From Actinomycetota bacterium (lineage in GTDB: Bacteria > Actinomycetota > Actinomycetes > S36-B12 > UBA10799), in contig CAUJEJ010000067.1 in the NCBI GenBank assembly GCA_963169255.1, positions 1-45,908 on the forward strand: a stretch of 45,908 nucleotides of DNA, given 5' to 3'. A model generated the notes under the pieces. The model searched no databases. It was not told the origin of the DNA and worked only from the letters and a program-made list of their open reading frames with translations. The position numbers and the translations under genes were made by a program. Below are positions 19,604 to 31,287 of this stretch, piece by piece. The stretch's first letter is position 1. Each line of letters starts with the position of its first letter.

Positions 19604-20440
19604 GTGACCCAAATCATCGCCGCGCTCTCACTTAAGGGTGGAGTCGGAAAGACCAGCGTCGTGCTTGGCCTTGCCGGGGCTGCCGCGGAACGTGGGCTGC
19701 GCGTCCTCGTTGTTGACCTCGATCCGCAGGCAAACTCGACCGCCTCACTCGACCCTCACCACACCCCGTTCACCAGCTCGGATGTGCTGTTTGACGCACG
19801 TCCCGGGATCGCGAGCGAGGCCATCGTCAGCTCTGGCTGGGACTCACAGATCCAGCTACTTCCGAGCGAACGTGCGTTGGAGCACCGTGCGACGCCGGAT
19901 GGACCGGACTCCTCTCAGAGGCTCAAACGCGCACTCACTGGGGTCACCGAGGCGTTCGACCTCGTCCTCATTGACTGCCCGCCTTCGCTCGGCGAGCTCA
20001 CCCGCAATGCCCTGTACGCAGCTACTGATGCGCTCGTCGTCACCGAGCCGTCATTCTTTGCCGTCAATGGCGCTGAACAAGCACTCGAAGCGGTCTCGAT
20101 CGTCAGCACGCACGGCAATCCGCAATTGCGCCCGATCGGGATCGTGGCGAACCGCGTTCGCCCGACCCTGCCTGAGCACAACTACCGAATGGACGAGCTC
20201 CGATCCGCATTCGGCGACCTCGTGCTCGGCGGGCTCCCCGACCGCGCGGCGATCCAACAGGCCCAGGGCGCCTGCGTTCCCGTCCAGCAGTGGACAAGCA
20301 ACGGCGCTGCCGACATCAACAACGCACTAGGCCGGCTGCTCGATGAGCTCCGACCCACCATCGAAACCGCAGACCTCAGGCAGGCGTCCGCTCGACCTGC
20401 CCTCGTGACCACAAGCACGAACGAAGGACCACGTTCATGA
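19604..20440 (+). CDS. ParA family ATPase
   Basis: Deviant Walker A LKGGVGKTSVVLGLA; DLDPQANST; LVLIDCPPSLGELTRNAL. GTG start at 19604 preferred over the ORF start at 19517. Confidence 0.93.
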   Translation: MTQIIAALSLKGGVGKTSVVLGLAGAAAERGLRVLVVDLDPQANSTASLDPHHTPFTSSDVLFDARPGIASEAIVSSGWDSQIQLLPSERALEHRATPDGPDSSQRLKRALTGVTEAFDLVLIDCPPSLGELTRNALYAATDALVVTEPSFFAVNGAEQALEAVSIVSTHGNPQLRPIGIVANRVRPTLPEHNYRMDELRSAFGDLVLGGLPDRAAIQQAQGACVPVQQWTSNGAADINNALGRLLDELRPTIETADLRQASARPALVTTSTNEGPRS

Positions 20441-20967
20441 CGAATCCAGCTCCACGCCCAGCGCTGCGCAAGGCACCCGATGCCGACGTCCATCCGGCAG
20501 CGGGCCAGCCTCAGACAACACAGCCGTTAAAGCGCGCCACGGGGCAAACCGCTGCGTCAAACGATCGGAATACCACCCAGATTGACCTACGAAATCGCGT
20601 ATCTGCCGAGGTTGCTGATCACCCGGTAGTAGCGTCCAATCTGACCGTCAACCCCGGCGGCTCCGACACCGAAGGGCTAGAAGCGGTGGCAAAGAAGTCA
20701 AAGAAGTCGAACAAGGGCTCGAGCAAGGCAAAGAGCTCCAGCAAGAAGAGCAGCAAGAAGAACGACAAGAAAAAGAAGAAGAGCGGTAAGGGCAAGAAGA
20801 AAAAAGGCAAGGGAGCCCAACCCGGCGCACGGACGGATATGCGGATCAGCGTTGCGACGCAGGTGCCCACGTCCGTGCGCCGCGCCTTGCGCACAAGCGC
20901 CAAGGCCCGCGGAACCAGCGTTGAAGACCGGGTTGATTCGTTCGTCACGTCGTTGCGCGAGAGCTAA
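20437..20967 (+). CDS. Lys-rich protein with C-terminal ribbon-helix-helix-like segment, coupled to ParA
   Basis: ATGA overlap with parA stop; low-complexity KKSKKSNKGSSKAKSSSKKSSKKNDKKKKKSGKGKKKKGKG; tail RISVATQVPTSVRRALRTSAKARGTSVEDRVDSFVTSLRES. Confidence 0.75.
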   Translation: MTNPAPRPALRKAPDADVHPAAGQPQTTQPLKRATGQTAASNDRNTTQIDLRNRVSAEVADHPVVASNLTVNPGGSDTEGLEAVAKKSKKSNKGSSKAKSSSKKSSKKNDKKKKKSGKGKKKKGKGAQPGARTDMRISVATQVPTSVRRALRTSAKARGTSVEDRVDSFVTSLRES

Positions 20968-21109
20968 CCCGCGACCTCACTGAACTCCCGTGAATTCGAT
21001 ACGCAAAGATTGCCCGGAGAATCGCCGGGGCCACCGCCTCGAATTCGACACGGGTGTGCGGCTGCTAGACCAGCAGATCGGCACCCGCGCATGAAGTGGG
21101 AGTCAACGT

Positions 21110-22231
21110 ATGTCAGATTTTGTCCCCGGCCTTGAGGGCGTTATCGCATTCGAGACCGAGATCGCTGAACCCGACAAAGAGGGCAGCTCGCTGCGATACC
21201 GCGGCGTCGATATCGAAGACCTAGTTGGTCGCGTCTCATTCGGTCACATCTGGGGCCTGCTCGTTGACGCAGAGTTCAACCCAGGACTGCCCCCCGCGCA
21301 GCCATTCCCGATCCCTGTTCACTCTGGCGATGTGCGCGTCGACGTGCAATCCGCGATCGCGATGCTTGCACCTGCATGGGGGCTTCGCCCACTGCTGGAC
21401 ATCGAAGACCAGACAGCTCGCGACAACCTCGCGAACGTATCCGTGATGGCGATGTCGTTCGTCGCCCAATCAGCGCGCGGACTCGGTCAGCCGATGGTTC
21501 CCGAAACCCGCATCGATGAGGCAAAGTCAGTCGTTGAGCGCTTTATGGTCCGTTGGCGCGGCGAGCCAGATCCACGCCACGTTCAGGCCGTAGATGCCTA
21601 CTTCGTGTCGGCGGCTGAGCACGGGATGAACGCGTCAACGTTCACGTCCCGAGTGATTGCATCAACGGGTGCCGACGTCGCTGCAGCAATCTCCGGCGCA
21701 ATCGGCGCCATGAGTGGCCCGCTCCACGGCGGGGCCCCGAGCCGGGTGCTCGGAATGATCGAAGAAATCGAACGCACCGGCGATGCCCGCGCGTACGTCA
21801 AGAACGTGCTCGACAGCGGCGATCGCCTCATGGGCTTCGGTCACCGTGTGTACCGCGCGGAGGATCCGCGTGCGCGCGTCCTCCGCCGCACCGCGAAGGA
21901 ACTCGACGCACCCCGCTATGAAGTTGCCGAAGCGCTCGAGCAAGCGGCACTGGCCGAACTTCGGGAACGACGCCCCGATCGCGTCCTGGAGACGAACGTG
22001 GAGTTCTGGGCGGCGATCGTCCTGGACTTCGCCGAGGTGCCGAGCCACATGTTCACATCGATGTTCACCTGTGCCCGACTCGCTGGCTGGAGCGCGCACG
22101 TCATGGAACAGAAGAAGACCGGCCGCCTCATCCGCCCGTCAGCGCGCTACGTGGGACCAGCACCCCGCAAGCCCGAAGACGTCAAGGGCTGGAACCCGGA
22201 GACCATGGCACCGACCGGATACACCGCGTAG
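21110..22231 (+). CDS. citrate synthase (citrate synthase 2 type)
   Basis: GPLHGGAPSRVLGMIEEI, GFGHRVYRAEDPRARVLR, WSAHVMEQKKTGRLIRP. Confidence 0.94.
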   Translation: MSDFVPGLEGVIAFETEIAEPDKEGSSLRYRGVDIEDLVGRVSFGHIWGLLVDAEFNPGLPPAQPFPIPVHSGDVRVDVQSAIAMLAPAWGLRPLLDIEDQTARDNLANVSVMAMSFVAQSARGLGQPMVPETRIDEAKSVVERFMVRWRGEPDPRHVQAVDAYFVSAAEHGMNASTFTSRVIASTGADVAAAISGAIGAMSGPLHGGAPSRVLGMIEEIERTGDARAYVKNVLDSGDRLMGFGHRVYRAEDPRARVLRRTAKELDAPRYEVAEALEQAALAELRERRPDRVLETNVEFWAAIVLDFAEVPSHMFTSMFTCARLAGWSAHVMEQKKTGRLIRPSARYVGPAPRKPEDVKGWNPETMAPTGYTA

Positions 22232-22255
22232 CCACCCGCTATTTCACTCGACCGC

Positions 22256-22321
22256 AACCCTCGCCGCACCACATCAGATCCAAGCTCTGACGCTTAGATC
22301 TGACGGTGCCGCGGGGGTTTT
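22256..22321 (+). terminator. nested stem-loop terminator downstream of citrate synthase
   Basis: Outer AACCCTCGCCGCAC / GTGCCGCGGGGGTT (imperfect), inner CAGATCcAAGC-TCTGAC-GCTTaGATCTG, followed by TTTT. Confidence 0.65.
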
Positions 22322-22373
22322 GCGTCACATTTGGCGGACCCCGGCGCGAACGGGCGGGGAAGGCGCGGCCTAG

Positions 22374-24437
<2,064 letters not shown>

Positions 24438-24456
24438 AGGGCATAGCCTGTCAGGT

Positions 24457-25035
24457 ATGTCGAATCCCATCGGTCCGGGTGACCCCACCGAACCCCATGG
24501 CATCCCAGCAGTCAACCCGCCGCCGGCGGGACCACCGACTGCAGAGCAGCCAGCGGTCGATCCGACACAGGTCATGCCGCCACCCGGCGCGTACCCGGCC
24601 GCTGGCGGATACCCGCCCGCTGGTTACCCGCCAGTCCCACCTGTGCCTGGCGGCCCGGGCGGCCCCGGTGACCCCTACGGCGACGAGCCCAAGCGCTCGA
24701 TCATGGGGTGGGTGATCGGCGGCATAGTGCTTGCCGCACTCCTGGGCCTCGTCGGCGGAGCAGTCTGGGCAGCAAACGCCAACAAATCTCCAACACCAAC
24801 ACCGAGCGCGACGACGAGCAGCGCAACCGCATCGCCAACTCGAACCACCGCCGCGCCAACGACCCGGCCCCCGACACCCACACCGACACGAACGACGAGC
24901 ACCCCAACGCCGACTCCAACCAAGTCGACTGCAACCCCACCGCCGCCAGAGCAGACCAAGCCTCCAGTCCAGAACGGTGCAGTCAGCACACCCACTCTGC
25001 AGGGTCCACCGCTAGGCGAGGCCGGGCCGAACTAA
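24457..25035 (+). CDS. single-TM protein with Pro-rich cytosolic and Thr/Pro-rich external region
   Basis: Pro/Gly-rich N-terminus, TM IMGWVIGGIVLAALLGLVGGAVWAA, TPTP-rich tail. Confidence 0.75.
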   Translation: MSNPIGPGDPTEPHGIPAVNPPPAGPPTAEQPAVDPTQVMPPPGAYPAAGGYPPAGYPPVPPVPGGPGGPGDPYGDEPKRSIMGWVIGGIVLAALLGLVGGAVWAANANKSPTPTPSATTSSATASPTRTTAAPTTRPPTPTPTRTTSTPTPTPTKSTATPPPPEQTKPPVQNGAVSTPTLQGPPLGEAGPN

Positions 25036-25128
25036 AGCAACACAACAAAGCCGCCACGCAATGGAATAGGCGCGTATCTACTCGGGTTTCGAGTCCATTC
25101 ACACCCACCTGAGTAGATCGGACACACA

Positions 25129-25425
25129 ATGAATCGACCTGTACGCGTTCTTGCCGCCGCAATGCTGACGGGCGGGATGGCCGTCGGAGTTGGCGCGCTC
25201 GCTGCCCCAGCAAGTCCGGCATCCGCGGAATCGATGGCTCGCGGAGTGTCGACCTGCGGACAACTTCGGGCACAACACCCAGAAGGAATCGCAAAGACGA
25301 AGAAGGCTGCAAAGCGTGCAGTGAAGGCGGGATACCAAAAGCCATTCGTCTGCAAGCACGTGTATCTGCAGCTCAAGCACCTTGACCGCAACCGCAACAA
25401 GTCAGTGTGCGAAGTCCCGCGCTAG
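25129..25425 (+). CDS. small secreted excalibur-like protein
   Basis: Signal peptide; STCGQLRAQHPEGIA...VCKHVYLQLKHLDRNRNKSVCEV resembles excalibur, with DRNRNKSVCE in place of DxDxDGxxCE. Confidence 0.75.
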   Translation: MNRPVRVLAAAMLTGGMAVGVGALAAPASPASAESMARGVSTCGQLRAQHPEGIAKTKKAAKRAVKAGYQKPFVCKHVYLQLKHLDRNRNKSVCEVPR

Positions 25426-25438
25426 CGGCCCGTTGGGC

Positions 25439-25537
25439 CTACCTGAAGAACGCAGCGATCACCACTACCGCGACAAGGCCAAAGAGAACGAGCAAGGTTG
25501 CTAGTCGACGCGATCGGGGATCCACACGCGTAACCAT
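25439..25537 (-). CDS. 32-aa single-TM small protein (not in ORF track)
   Basis: Reverse strand reads MVTRVDPRSRRLATLLVLFGLVAVVVIAAFFR*. Confidence 0.55.
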   Translation of the reverse strand: MVTRVDPRSRRLATLLVLFGLVAVVVIAAFFR

Positions 25538-25560
25538 ACGCCCGGCGTTAGCCTTGGGGT

Positions 25561-25827
25561 GTGGCCACCGATTCTGAACAAATCAATTCCCTCGTCGCGT
25601 CAACCAAACCACTCGATGTGGATGGCGTGACGGCTGCGATCGCGGGAACCGCTTGTTTCGCCCTCGCGTTTGTCGTCCTCCTCTTCTTCCGTTCCGCCCT
25701 CGAAGAAAGCGGAAGCACCTGGTGGCTGTGGACCTGCTTGGCTGGCGCGGTTATGGGGATCTTGGGTATTGCCTACACAACCCGCCGCCGTGCGGCCTAC
25801 CGGGCTGCCGGACGGACAGCACGGTAG
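25561..25827 (+). CDS. DUF2530-like membrane protein
   Basis: KPLDVDGVTAAIAGTACFALAFVVLLFF...WWLWTCLAGAVMGILGIAYTTRRR; GTG start. Confidence 0.8.
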   Translation: MATDSEQINSLVASTKPLDVDGVTAAIAGTACFALAFVVLLFFRSALEESGSTWWLWTCLAGAVMGILGIAYTTRRRAAYRAAGRTAR

Positions 25828-25830
25828 GGG

Positions 25831-26928
25831 ATGATGGCGCCCGTGACTGAATCCGCCGAACTCGTCGTCGACCCGCAGCTTGCCGCAGCTGTCGAGCTCG
25901 CACGCGAAGTCCTCGCCCAGGACATTCCGAACGATGCGATCGGCGAACACCTAGAGGTCGTCGCTGAGGCTGAACTCGTCGCGACCCACCTGTTCGCGTG
26001 CAACAACCCTGGCTACGTCGGTTGGCGCTGGGCAGTCAACGTGACCCGAGTCCCCGACAGTGACGTCGTAACCGTCAACGAGACGGTCCTGCTCCCCGGC
26101 AACGGATCCCTGCTCTCGCCGCAGTGGCTGCCATGGGATGAGCGCGTAGAGGCTGGCGACCTGGGTGTTGGCGATGTGCTCCCGACCGCGCCTGACGACC
26201 CTCGGCTTCTGCCTGGCTATACCGGCGCAGACCTTGACGACACCGAAGATGATGACCTCAAGCCATTGGGCTGGGAACTCGGTTTGGGTCGCGTCCGCGT
26301 ACTTTCCGTGGAGGGTCGCGAGGCGGCTGCGGACCGCTGGGCAGCAGGGGACAACGGCCCCGATTCGCCGATCGCGAAGTCCGCGACAGACCAGTGCTCG
26401 ACCTGCGGATTCCTCATTGCGATGACGGGGCCGCTTGGTCGGGCATTCGGACTGTGCGCCAACGAGTTCTCCCCGTCCGACGGCAGCGTCGTTTCGCTCG
26501 ACCACGGATGTGGTGCGCACAGCGAGGCTGAACCAGAACCGCCGCCCATCGTTGTTATCGACCTTGTCGTTGACGATCTTTCCCCTGACGGCCTCGACAC
26601 TGAAGAACTCACCGATGCAGAGTTGGAGGCGCCAGACGAGGCGCTCATCGACTCGATCGAGGACGAGGCGGCAGAATTGGTCGCGGCTGTCAGCGACGAA
26701 TCTGCCGACGCGGAAGTTGAGGCCGTGGAAGCCGAGGCAGTTGTGGCCGAGGCTGTCGTGGCCGAACTCATCGATGAAGCTGCAGCGGGCACCGACGATG
26801 CACCTTTAGTCGTAGACGAGGCGGAAGCGGCCCCTAGCCCAACTGTCGCGGTTGCCGAGGCCGAAGCTTCTGCCACCACCGACGAATCAAACGAAACCTC
26901 GAACGATGGAGTGGAGACGACAACGTGA
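25831..26928 (+). CDS. DUF3027 family protein with long acidic tail
   Basis: GYVGWRWAVNVTRVPDSDVVTVNETVLLPGNGSLLSPQWLPWDERVEAGDLGVGD; CSTCGFLI...DHGCGAHSE. Confidence 0.88.
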   Translation: MMAPVTESAELVVDPQLAAAVELAREVLAQDIPNDAIGEHLEVVAEAELVATHLFACNNPGYVGWRWAVNVTRVPDSDVVTVNETVLLPGNGSLLSPQWLPWDERVEAGDLGVGDVLPTAPDDPRLLPGYTGADLDDTEDDDLKPLGWELGLGRVRVLSVEGREAAADRWAAGDNGPDSPIAKSATDQCSTCGFLIAMTGPLGRAFGLCANEFSPSDGSVVSLDHGCGAHSEAEPEPPPIVVIDLVVDDLSPDGLDTEELTDAELEAPDEALIDSIEDEAAELVAAVSDESADAEVEAVEAEAVVAEAVVAELIDEAAAGTDDAPLVVDEAEAAPSPTVAVAEAEASATTDESNETSNDGVETTT

Positions 26929-27386
26929 AGCTGCAGGTTCTCGCCGCAGGAGTTGCTGGCGTCGCGGTCTTAGCGCTTGCTGGCTGCACCAAACCGACCC
27001 CCGAAGTCACCGTTTGGTCCGGCACATCGAGTGTCGTTCGCCCCGCTACGTGTTGGGCACCCGACACCACGGTCACGCAAGCTGTGCGCGACTGCATCGC
27101 GCAAGCAACGAGTCAGCCCACCGACAGCATTCCCACGCTTGAAGTCACACCGGGCGACGTGGTTGGTATCAACGTCGACGAGCCCCTCGTAGAGGCAACC
27201 TGGTTGCCGTCTGTGGGCGGGCAGGCATTGTCACAGGGTCCGATCGATGAGTCGTACTTCCGCTTCACCTACCCCAACGTCGAGACCCCGCCGGAAGGAT
27301 TCCTGCTCGCGGTGACCGCTCGTGGGACAGCGGCGGATCAAGACCGAGGCCTCTGGCTCTTCCGCCTCGTACCCGCGACCAACTAG
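26925..27386 (+). CDS. DUF2771-like lipoprotein
   Basis: Lipobox ALAGC; ATG overlaps the DUF3027 stop; small secreted protein in DUF3027 context. Confidence 0.7.
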   Translation: MKLQVLAAGVAGVAVLALAGCTKPTPEVTVWSGTSSVVRPATCWAPDTTVTQAVRDCIAQATSQPTDSIPTLEVTPGDVVGINVDEPLVEATWLPSVGGQALSQGPIDESYFRFTYPNVETPPEGFLLAVTARGTAADQDRGLWLFRLVPATN

Positions 27387-27467
27387 CTGCGCAAGTCGCG
27401 AAACCGACGAGCGACGCGTCAGGCCCGTCCGCTGAAGGGGAGATCTGGCGCTTACTGAAGTAGTCGC

Positions 27468-29108
27468 TCAGGAATCAAGATCTTCTGCATCGAGGATGCG
27501 GTACGGGTAGCCCTGTTCGGCAAGGAAACGTTGCCGGTTCGCCGCGAACTCCGCGTCGACCGTATCGCGCACCACGATCGTGTAGAAATGGGCGGTCCGA
27601 CCGTCTGACTTGGGCCGCAAGATTCGTCCGAGTCGCTGCGCTTCCTCTTGCCGTGATCCAAACGAACCCGACACCTGAATGGCTACCGAGGCATCCGGCA
27701 AGTCGATCGAGAAGTTCGCCACCTTCGACACGATCAGCACCGGCAGATCCCCGTGACGGAATTGATCGTAGAGCGACTGGCGTTCCTTGAGCTTTGTCTC
27801 GCCAGTGATGACCGGGCACTGCAACTCTTCAGCGAGGTCTGCCAACTGATCGAGATACTGACCAATGACCAGGGTTGGTTCCCCCTGGTGCTTAGCGAGC
27901 AACCGCTTGACGACCGGCACCTTCTCCTTCGCAGTGGCCGCAAGTCGGTAGCGATCCTGCTGTTCGGCGGTCGCGTAGGCCAGACGATCGCTGTCCGGCA
28001 TGCTGACCCGAACCTCAACACAATCGGCAGGCGCGATCCAGCCTTGCGCCTCGATCTCGCGCCAGGGTGCGTCGTAACGCTTCGGCCCGATCAGGCTGAA
28101 GACCTCGGTCTCGTTACCGTCTTCGCGGACGAGCGTGGCGGTCAATCCGAGTCGGCGGCGGGCCTGCAGGTCTGCCGTGAATCGGAATACCGGCGCCGGT
28201 AGCAAGTGCACCTCGTCGTAGATGATCAAACCCCAGTCGCGGGTGTCGAAGAGGTCGAGGTGCGGGTAGACGCCCTTGCGGCGCGACGTCAGAACTTGGT
28301 ACGTCGCGATCGTGACTGGCCGCACGTCCTTGCGCGCGCCTGAGTATTCGCCGATCTCGTCATCGGTGAGCGACGTCCGTCGGATCAACTCGTCGCGCCA
28401 CTGCCGCGCCGACACCGTACTGGTGACCAGGATCAACGTGGTTGCCTTCGCCATCGACATTGCTGCCGCGCCGACGATCGTCTTGCCAGCTCCACACGGC
28501 AGAACGACCACGCCGGAACCGCCGTGCCAGAAGCCCTCGGCAGCTTGACGCTGGTAGTCGCGCAGCGTCCACCCGTCTTCTGCCAGATCGATGTCGTGAG
28601 CCTCGCCATCGACGTAACCAGCCAAGTCCTCTGCTGGCCACCCGATCTTCAACAGCGCCTGCTTCAGGTGACCGCGTTCGCTCGGGTGAACCGCAATCGT
28701 CAGATCGTCGATCCGGTCACCGAACATGCCGGCTGTCCGCTTCGAACGCAACACCTCTTCAAGGATCGACAGATCGTTGGACACCATGACGAGACCGTTC
28801 ACCGGATCATCGACGAGTCGCAGTCGCCCGTACTTTTCCATCGTGTCCGCGATGTCGACGAGCAGCGCGTGTGGCACCGCGTAGCGGGAGTACCGCAGCA
28901 GGGTGTCGATCACACCCTCGGCATCGTGCCCGGCCGCGCGGGCGTTCCACAGCCCGAGCGGAGTGAGGCGGTAGGTGTGAATGTGTTCGGGGGCTCGCTC
29001 AAGCTCGGCGAAGGGCGCGATCTCCTTGCGAGCATCTTCAGCGAGTTCGTGGTCGATCTCCAGCAGGAGGGTTTTGTCGCTTTGAACAATCAGGGGGCCA
29101 TCAGTCAT
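27468..29108 (-). CDS. XPB/ERCC3-type DNA repair helicase
   Basis: LRDYQRQAAEGFWHGGSGVVVLPCGAGKTIVGAAAM; IYDEVHLLPAPVFR; SFGSRQEEAQRLGRILRPK. Confidence 0.95.
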   Translation of the reverse strand: MTDGPLIVQSDKTLLLEIDHELAEDARKEIAPFAELERAPEHIHTYRLTPLGLWNARAAGHDAEGVIDTLLRYSRYAVPHALLVDIADTMEKYGRLRLVDDPVNGLVMVSNDLSILEEVLRSKRTAGMFGDRIDDLTIAVHPSERGHLKQALLKIGWPAEDLAGYVDGEAHDIDLAEDGWTLRDYQRQAAEGFWHGGSGVVVLPCGAGKTIVGAAAMSMAKATTLILVTSTVSARQWRDELIRRTSLTDDEIGEYSGARKDVRPVTIATYQVLTSRRKGVYPHLDLFDTRDWGLIIYDEVHLLPAPVFRFTADLQARRRLGLTATLVREDGNETEVFSLIGPKRYDAPWREIEAQGWIAPADCVEVRVSMPDSDRLAYATAEQQDRYRLAATAKEKVPVVKRLLAKHQGEPTLVIGQYLDQLADLAEELQCPVITGETKLKERQSLYDQFRHGDLPVLIVSKVANFSIDLPDASVAIQVSGSFGSRQEEAQRLGRILRPKSDGRTAHFYTIVVRDTVDAEFAANRQRFLAEQGYPYRILDAEDLDS

Positions 29109-31198
29109 TGCCGCTCCTTCGCTGTGTCGTAGTCCTCGTCAATCGGGGGAAGGTTCACGTCATCAGCCAACACCGCACCGGTGATGCGCGAGAGCACGAG
29201 CGTACGGATCCGACCGTGACTGTGATCGAAAGCGCTAATCGCTCCACCATCGGCTGCCACAACGTCGACAAGTCGGCGGCTCATCGAACCCGCGTTGTCG
29301 GCGTAGCCGACCCACACCGGTGTCTGTGTCGTTTGCGCTCGCCGAAGCACCTGGGCGGTCGCCGCGGTCGGCATCCGCGGAAGTTCATGGGGTGCGGCGA
29401 TTGAGATTCCCGGTGGCTCGTCAAGTTCGCTACGACGCAGCGCGGTTGCCAAGGCAACGACAAAGACCTCGTCAATCCCCGCCTCGACGGTTTGCATCGG
29501 GTCAGGCGCCCGGTGCGCCGGACGCGTTACGGCGATGGACTCGCCGCCGTCGCCGACCAACGTTGGGATGTGTCCCAAGGATGCCGCAAAGGAGAGCAGC
29601 GCGTCGCCGCCGGCAGTGCTCACGATGACTGATGGTGCGATCCGAGTCAGGCCAAGCTCAGTAGCTTGCGGGTGCGTCAACATCGCGGCGATCAGCGCTT
29701 CGTCGTCAGAAGAAATCCACGCGTTCGCTGCGCCCACCCGCACACCACCATGACGGCGAGCAGCATCGTTGATCAAGTATTCAAGCGGCTGGGGTAGTGG
29801 GGTGGCGCTCTTAGTCTTCAGTTCGGTGATGAGGTCCGCCGGACTCAGGCCACCGGCAAGAGCACGTGCGGCGCTCTCTGGAGTAACCCGGAACACGGCC
29901 GCACCTCCCGTAGATTCCACGTCAGCAACGAGGTTCAACAGCTGACGCAGTGCAGGGCTCGGCGGCCCTGGTACCACCAGGGTGAGGTCTGCTTGAGCAA
30001 CAAACTCCTCGGCCACCGGCGGCAGGATCGAACTCGCAACCGCGGCTAGCTGTTCCTCACGAACCCGGTGATCGATGAGTGCGCGACCAAGGCCTGTCAT
30101 CGCTCCCCGAGCGACGATCCCGAGCAGATCAGCTTCCCGAATCGTCGCTTCCGCCATGAACCGCACACGGTCCACTTGGGCTCGAGGTCGTCTGACTGCT
30201 AGTGCTGCCAAGAGTTCAGGGAACTCACAGACTTCGCCAACTGGCACCTCGTCCAACAGTTGCAGCACTGCTGCACGCAATTCGGGACGCCACGCATGCG
30301 CGGGAACCTCGCCAAGAACCGAGAGCCGCTCACCGACGCCGCTGGTCATGCCGTCAACATCGCGGTCCATCCGCAACCACGCTGCCGCAATGGGTGCCCA
30401 TTGATGCCCAGGATCAAGCAGGCGCCAGGTGTCGTAGTAGACGGTCGGCGCGAAGAACGCGTTCTGCGAATCTTCCCGGCCGATCAAGCGAGCTTGGGCG
30501 GCGAGTTCAATCCAGAACGCTGCAGTGAGTTCGTCCGTGCCGATGAGTTCCGAAACCGAGTTCAAGTCGCGGACGGCGAGCCCTCCCGCCTTCAGACAAC
30601 TTGGCGGGTTCACCGACCAGTGTTCGGCGATCGCGGCCACCGTGGTCACCGCGGCCAGCGCATGCTGCCCACCTTGGCCATCGAGTGTTTTGGAAAGCGA
30701 CAAAGGGACCGACGTAATCGGAACCATCGCGAGGTCCAATGGCGTGCCGTCACCGGGATCACCGGCCTCGGCGAGTGCGTCACGGGCCGCGGTCACAATG
30801 TTCACTTCACATTCAGCTGACGTCGGGCGCGTACCCCACGCGAGGCCTGCGTCCCACAACTGCTGCACGATCTCAAGGGCCTGCGCTTGTTGGTCCGCGG
30901 CGACCGGGACTGCCGCGCATGTCGCCGGTTGACTCGCACGCGACAGCATGGTGAGCATGCGCAAATGGGGTGCGGCGAGCCCGTCAATCGCCCGCCGGGC
31001 TGAACCAGCCGACGACGCATGGGAGGCAAGCTCGGCAATATCGGCCGGAATCGGGTCGACGGTGTCGGGCCGCAAGCGAATGAATTCGCGGAGTTCTGCG
31101 TCGCTACGACGGCGCAAATCGTCGGCAAGACTGCGCATCTTTGCGGTCGGGCTCTTGGTGGACATCAGACCAACGGTACGCGCACCTGGTTGGTCCAC
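29105..31198 (-). CDS. helicase-associated domain protein (Helicase_C_3-like), partner of XPB
   Basis: 697-aa ORF overlapping the XPB start; conserved XPB neighbour in actinobacteria; FRVTPESAARALAGGLSPADLI...PLPQPLEYLINDAARRHGGVRVG. Confidence 0.85.
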   Translation of the reverse strand: MDQPGARTVGLMSTKSPTAKMRSLADDLRRRSDAELREFIRLRPDTVDPIPADIAELASHASSAGSARRAIDGLAAPHLRMLTMLSRASQPATCAAVPVAADQQAQALEIVQQLWDAGLAWGTRPTSAECEVNIVTAARDALAEAGDPGDGTPLDLAMVPITSVPLSLSKTLDGQGGQHALAAVTTVAAIAEHWSVNPPSCLKAGGLAVRDLNSVSELIGTDELTAAFWIELAAQARLIGREDSQNAFFAPTVYYDTWRLLDPGHQWAPIAAAWLRMDRDVDGMTSGVGERLSVLGEVPAHAWRPELRAAVLQLLDEVPVGEVCEFPELLAALAVRRPRAQVDRVRFMAEATIREADLLGIVARGAMTGLGRALIDHRVREEQLAAVASSILPPVAEEFVAQADLTLVVPGPPSPALRQLLNLVADVESTGGAAVFRVTPESAARALAGGLSPADLITELKTKSATPLPQPLEYLINDAARRHGGVRVGAANAWISSDDEALIAAMLTHPQATELGLTRIAPSVIVSTAGGDALLSFAASLGHIPTLVGDGGESIAVTRPAHRAPDPMQTVEAGIDEVFVVALATALRRSELDEPPGISIAAPHELPRMPTAATAQVLRRAQTTQTPVWVGYADNAGSMSRRLVDVVAADGGAISAFDHSHGRIRTLVLSRITGAVLADDVNLPPIDEDYDTAKERQ

Positions 31199-31287
31199 TA
31201 GTGGCGGAGTGCGCAGAAACGAACATCATGGGAGTCGCACAGCCGTGAACGTCGCATCCGCATGCCAAGGTTTACTACCCTCTGCCC

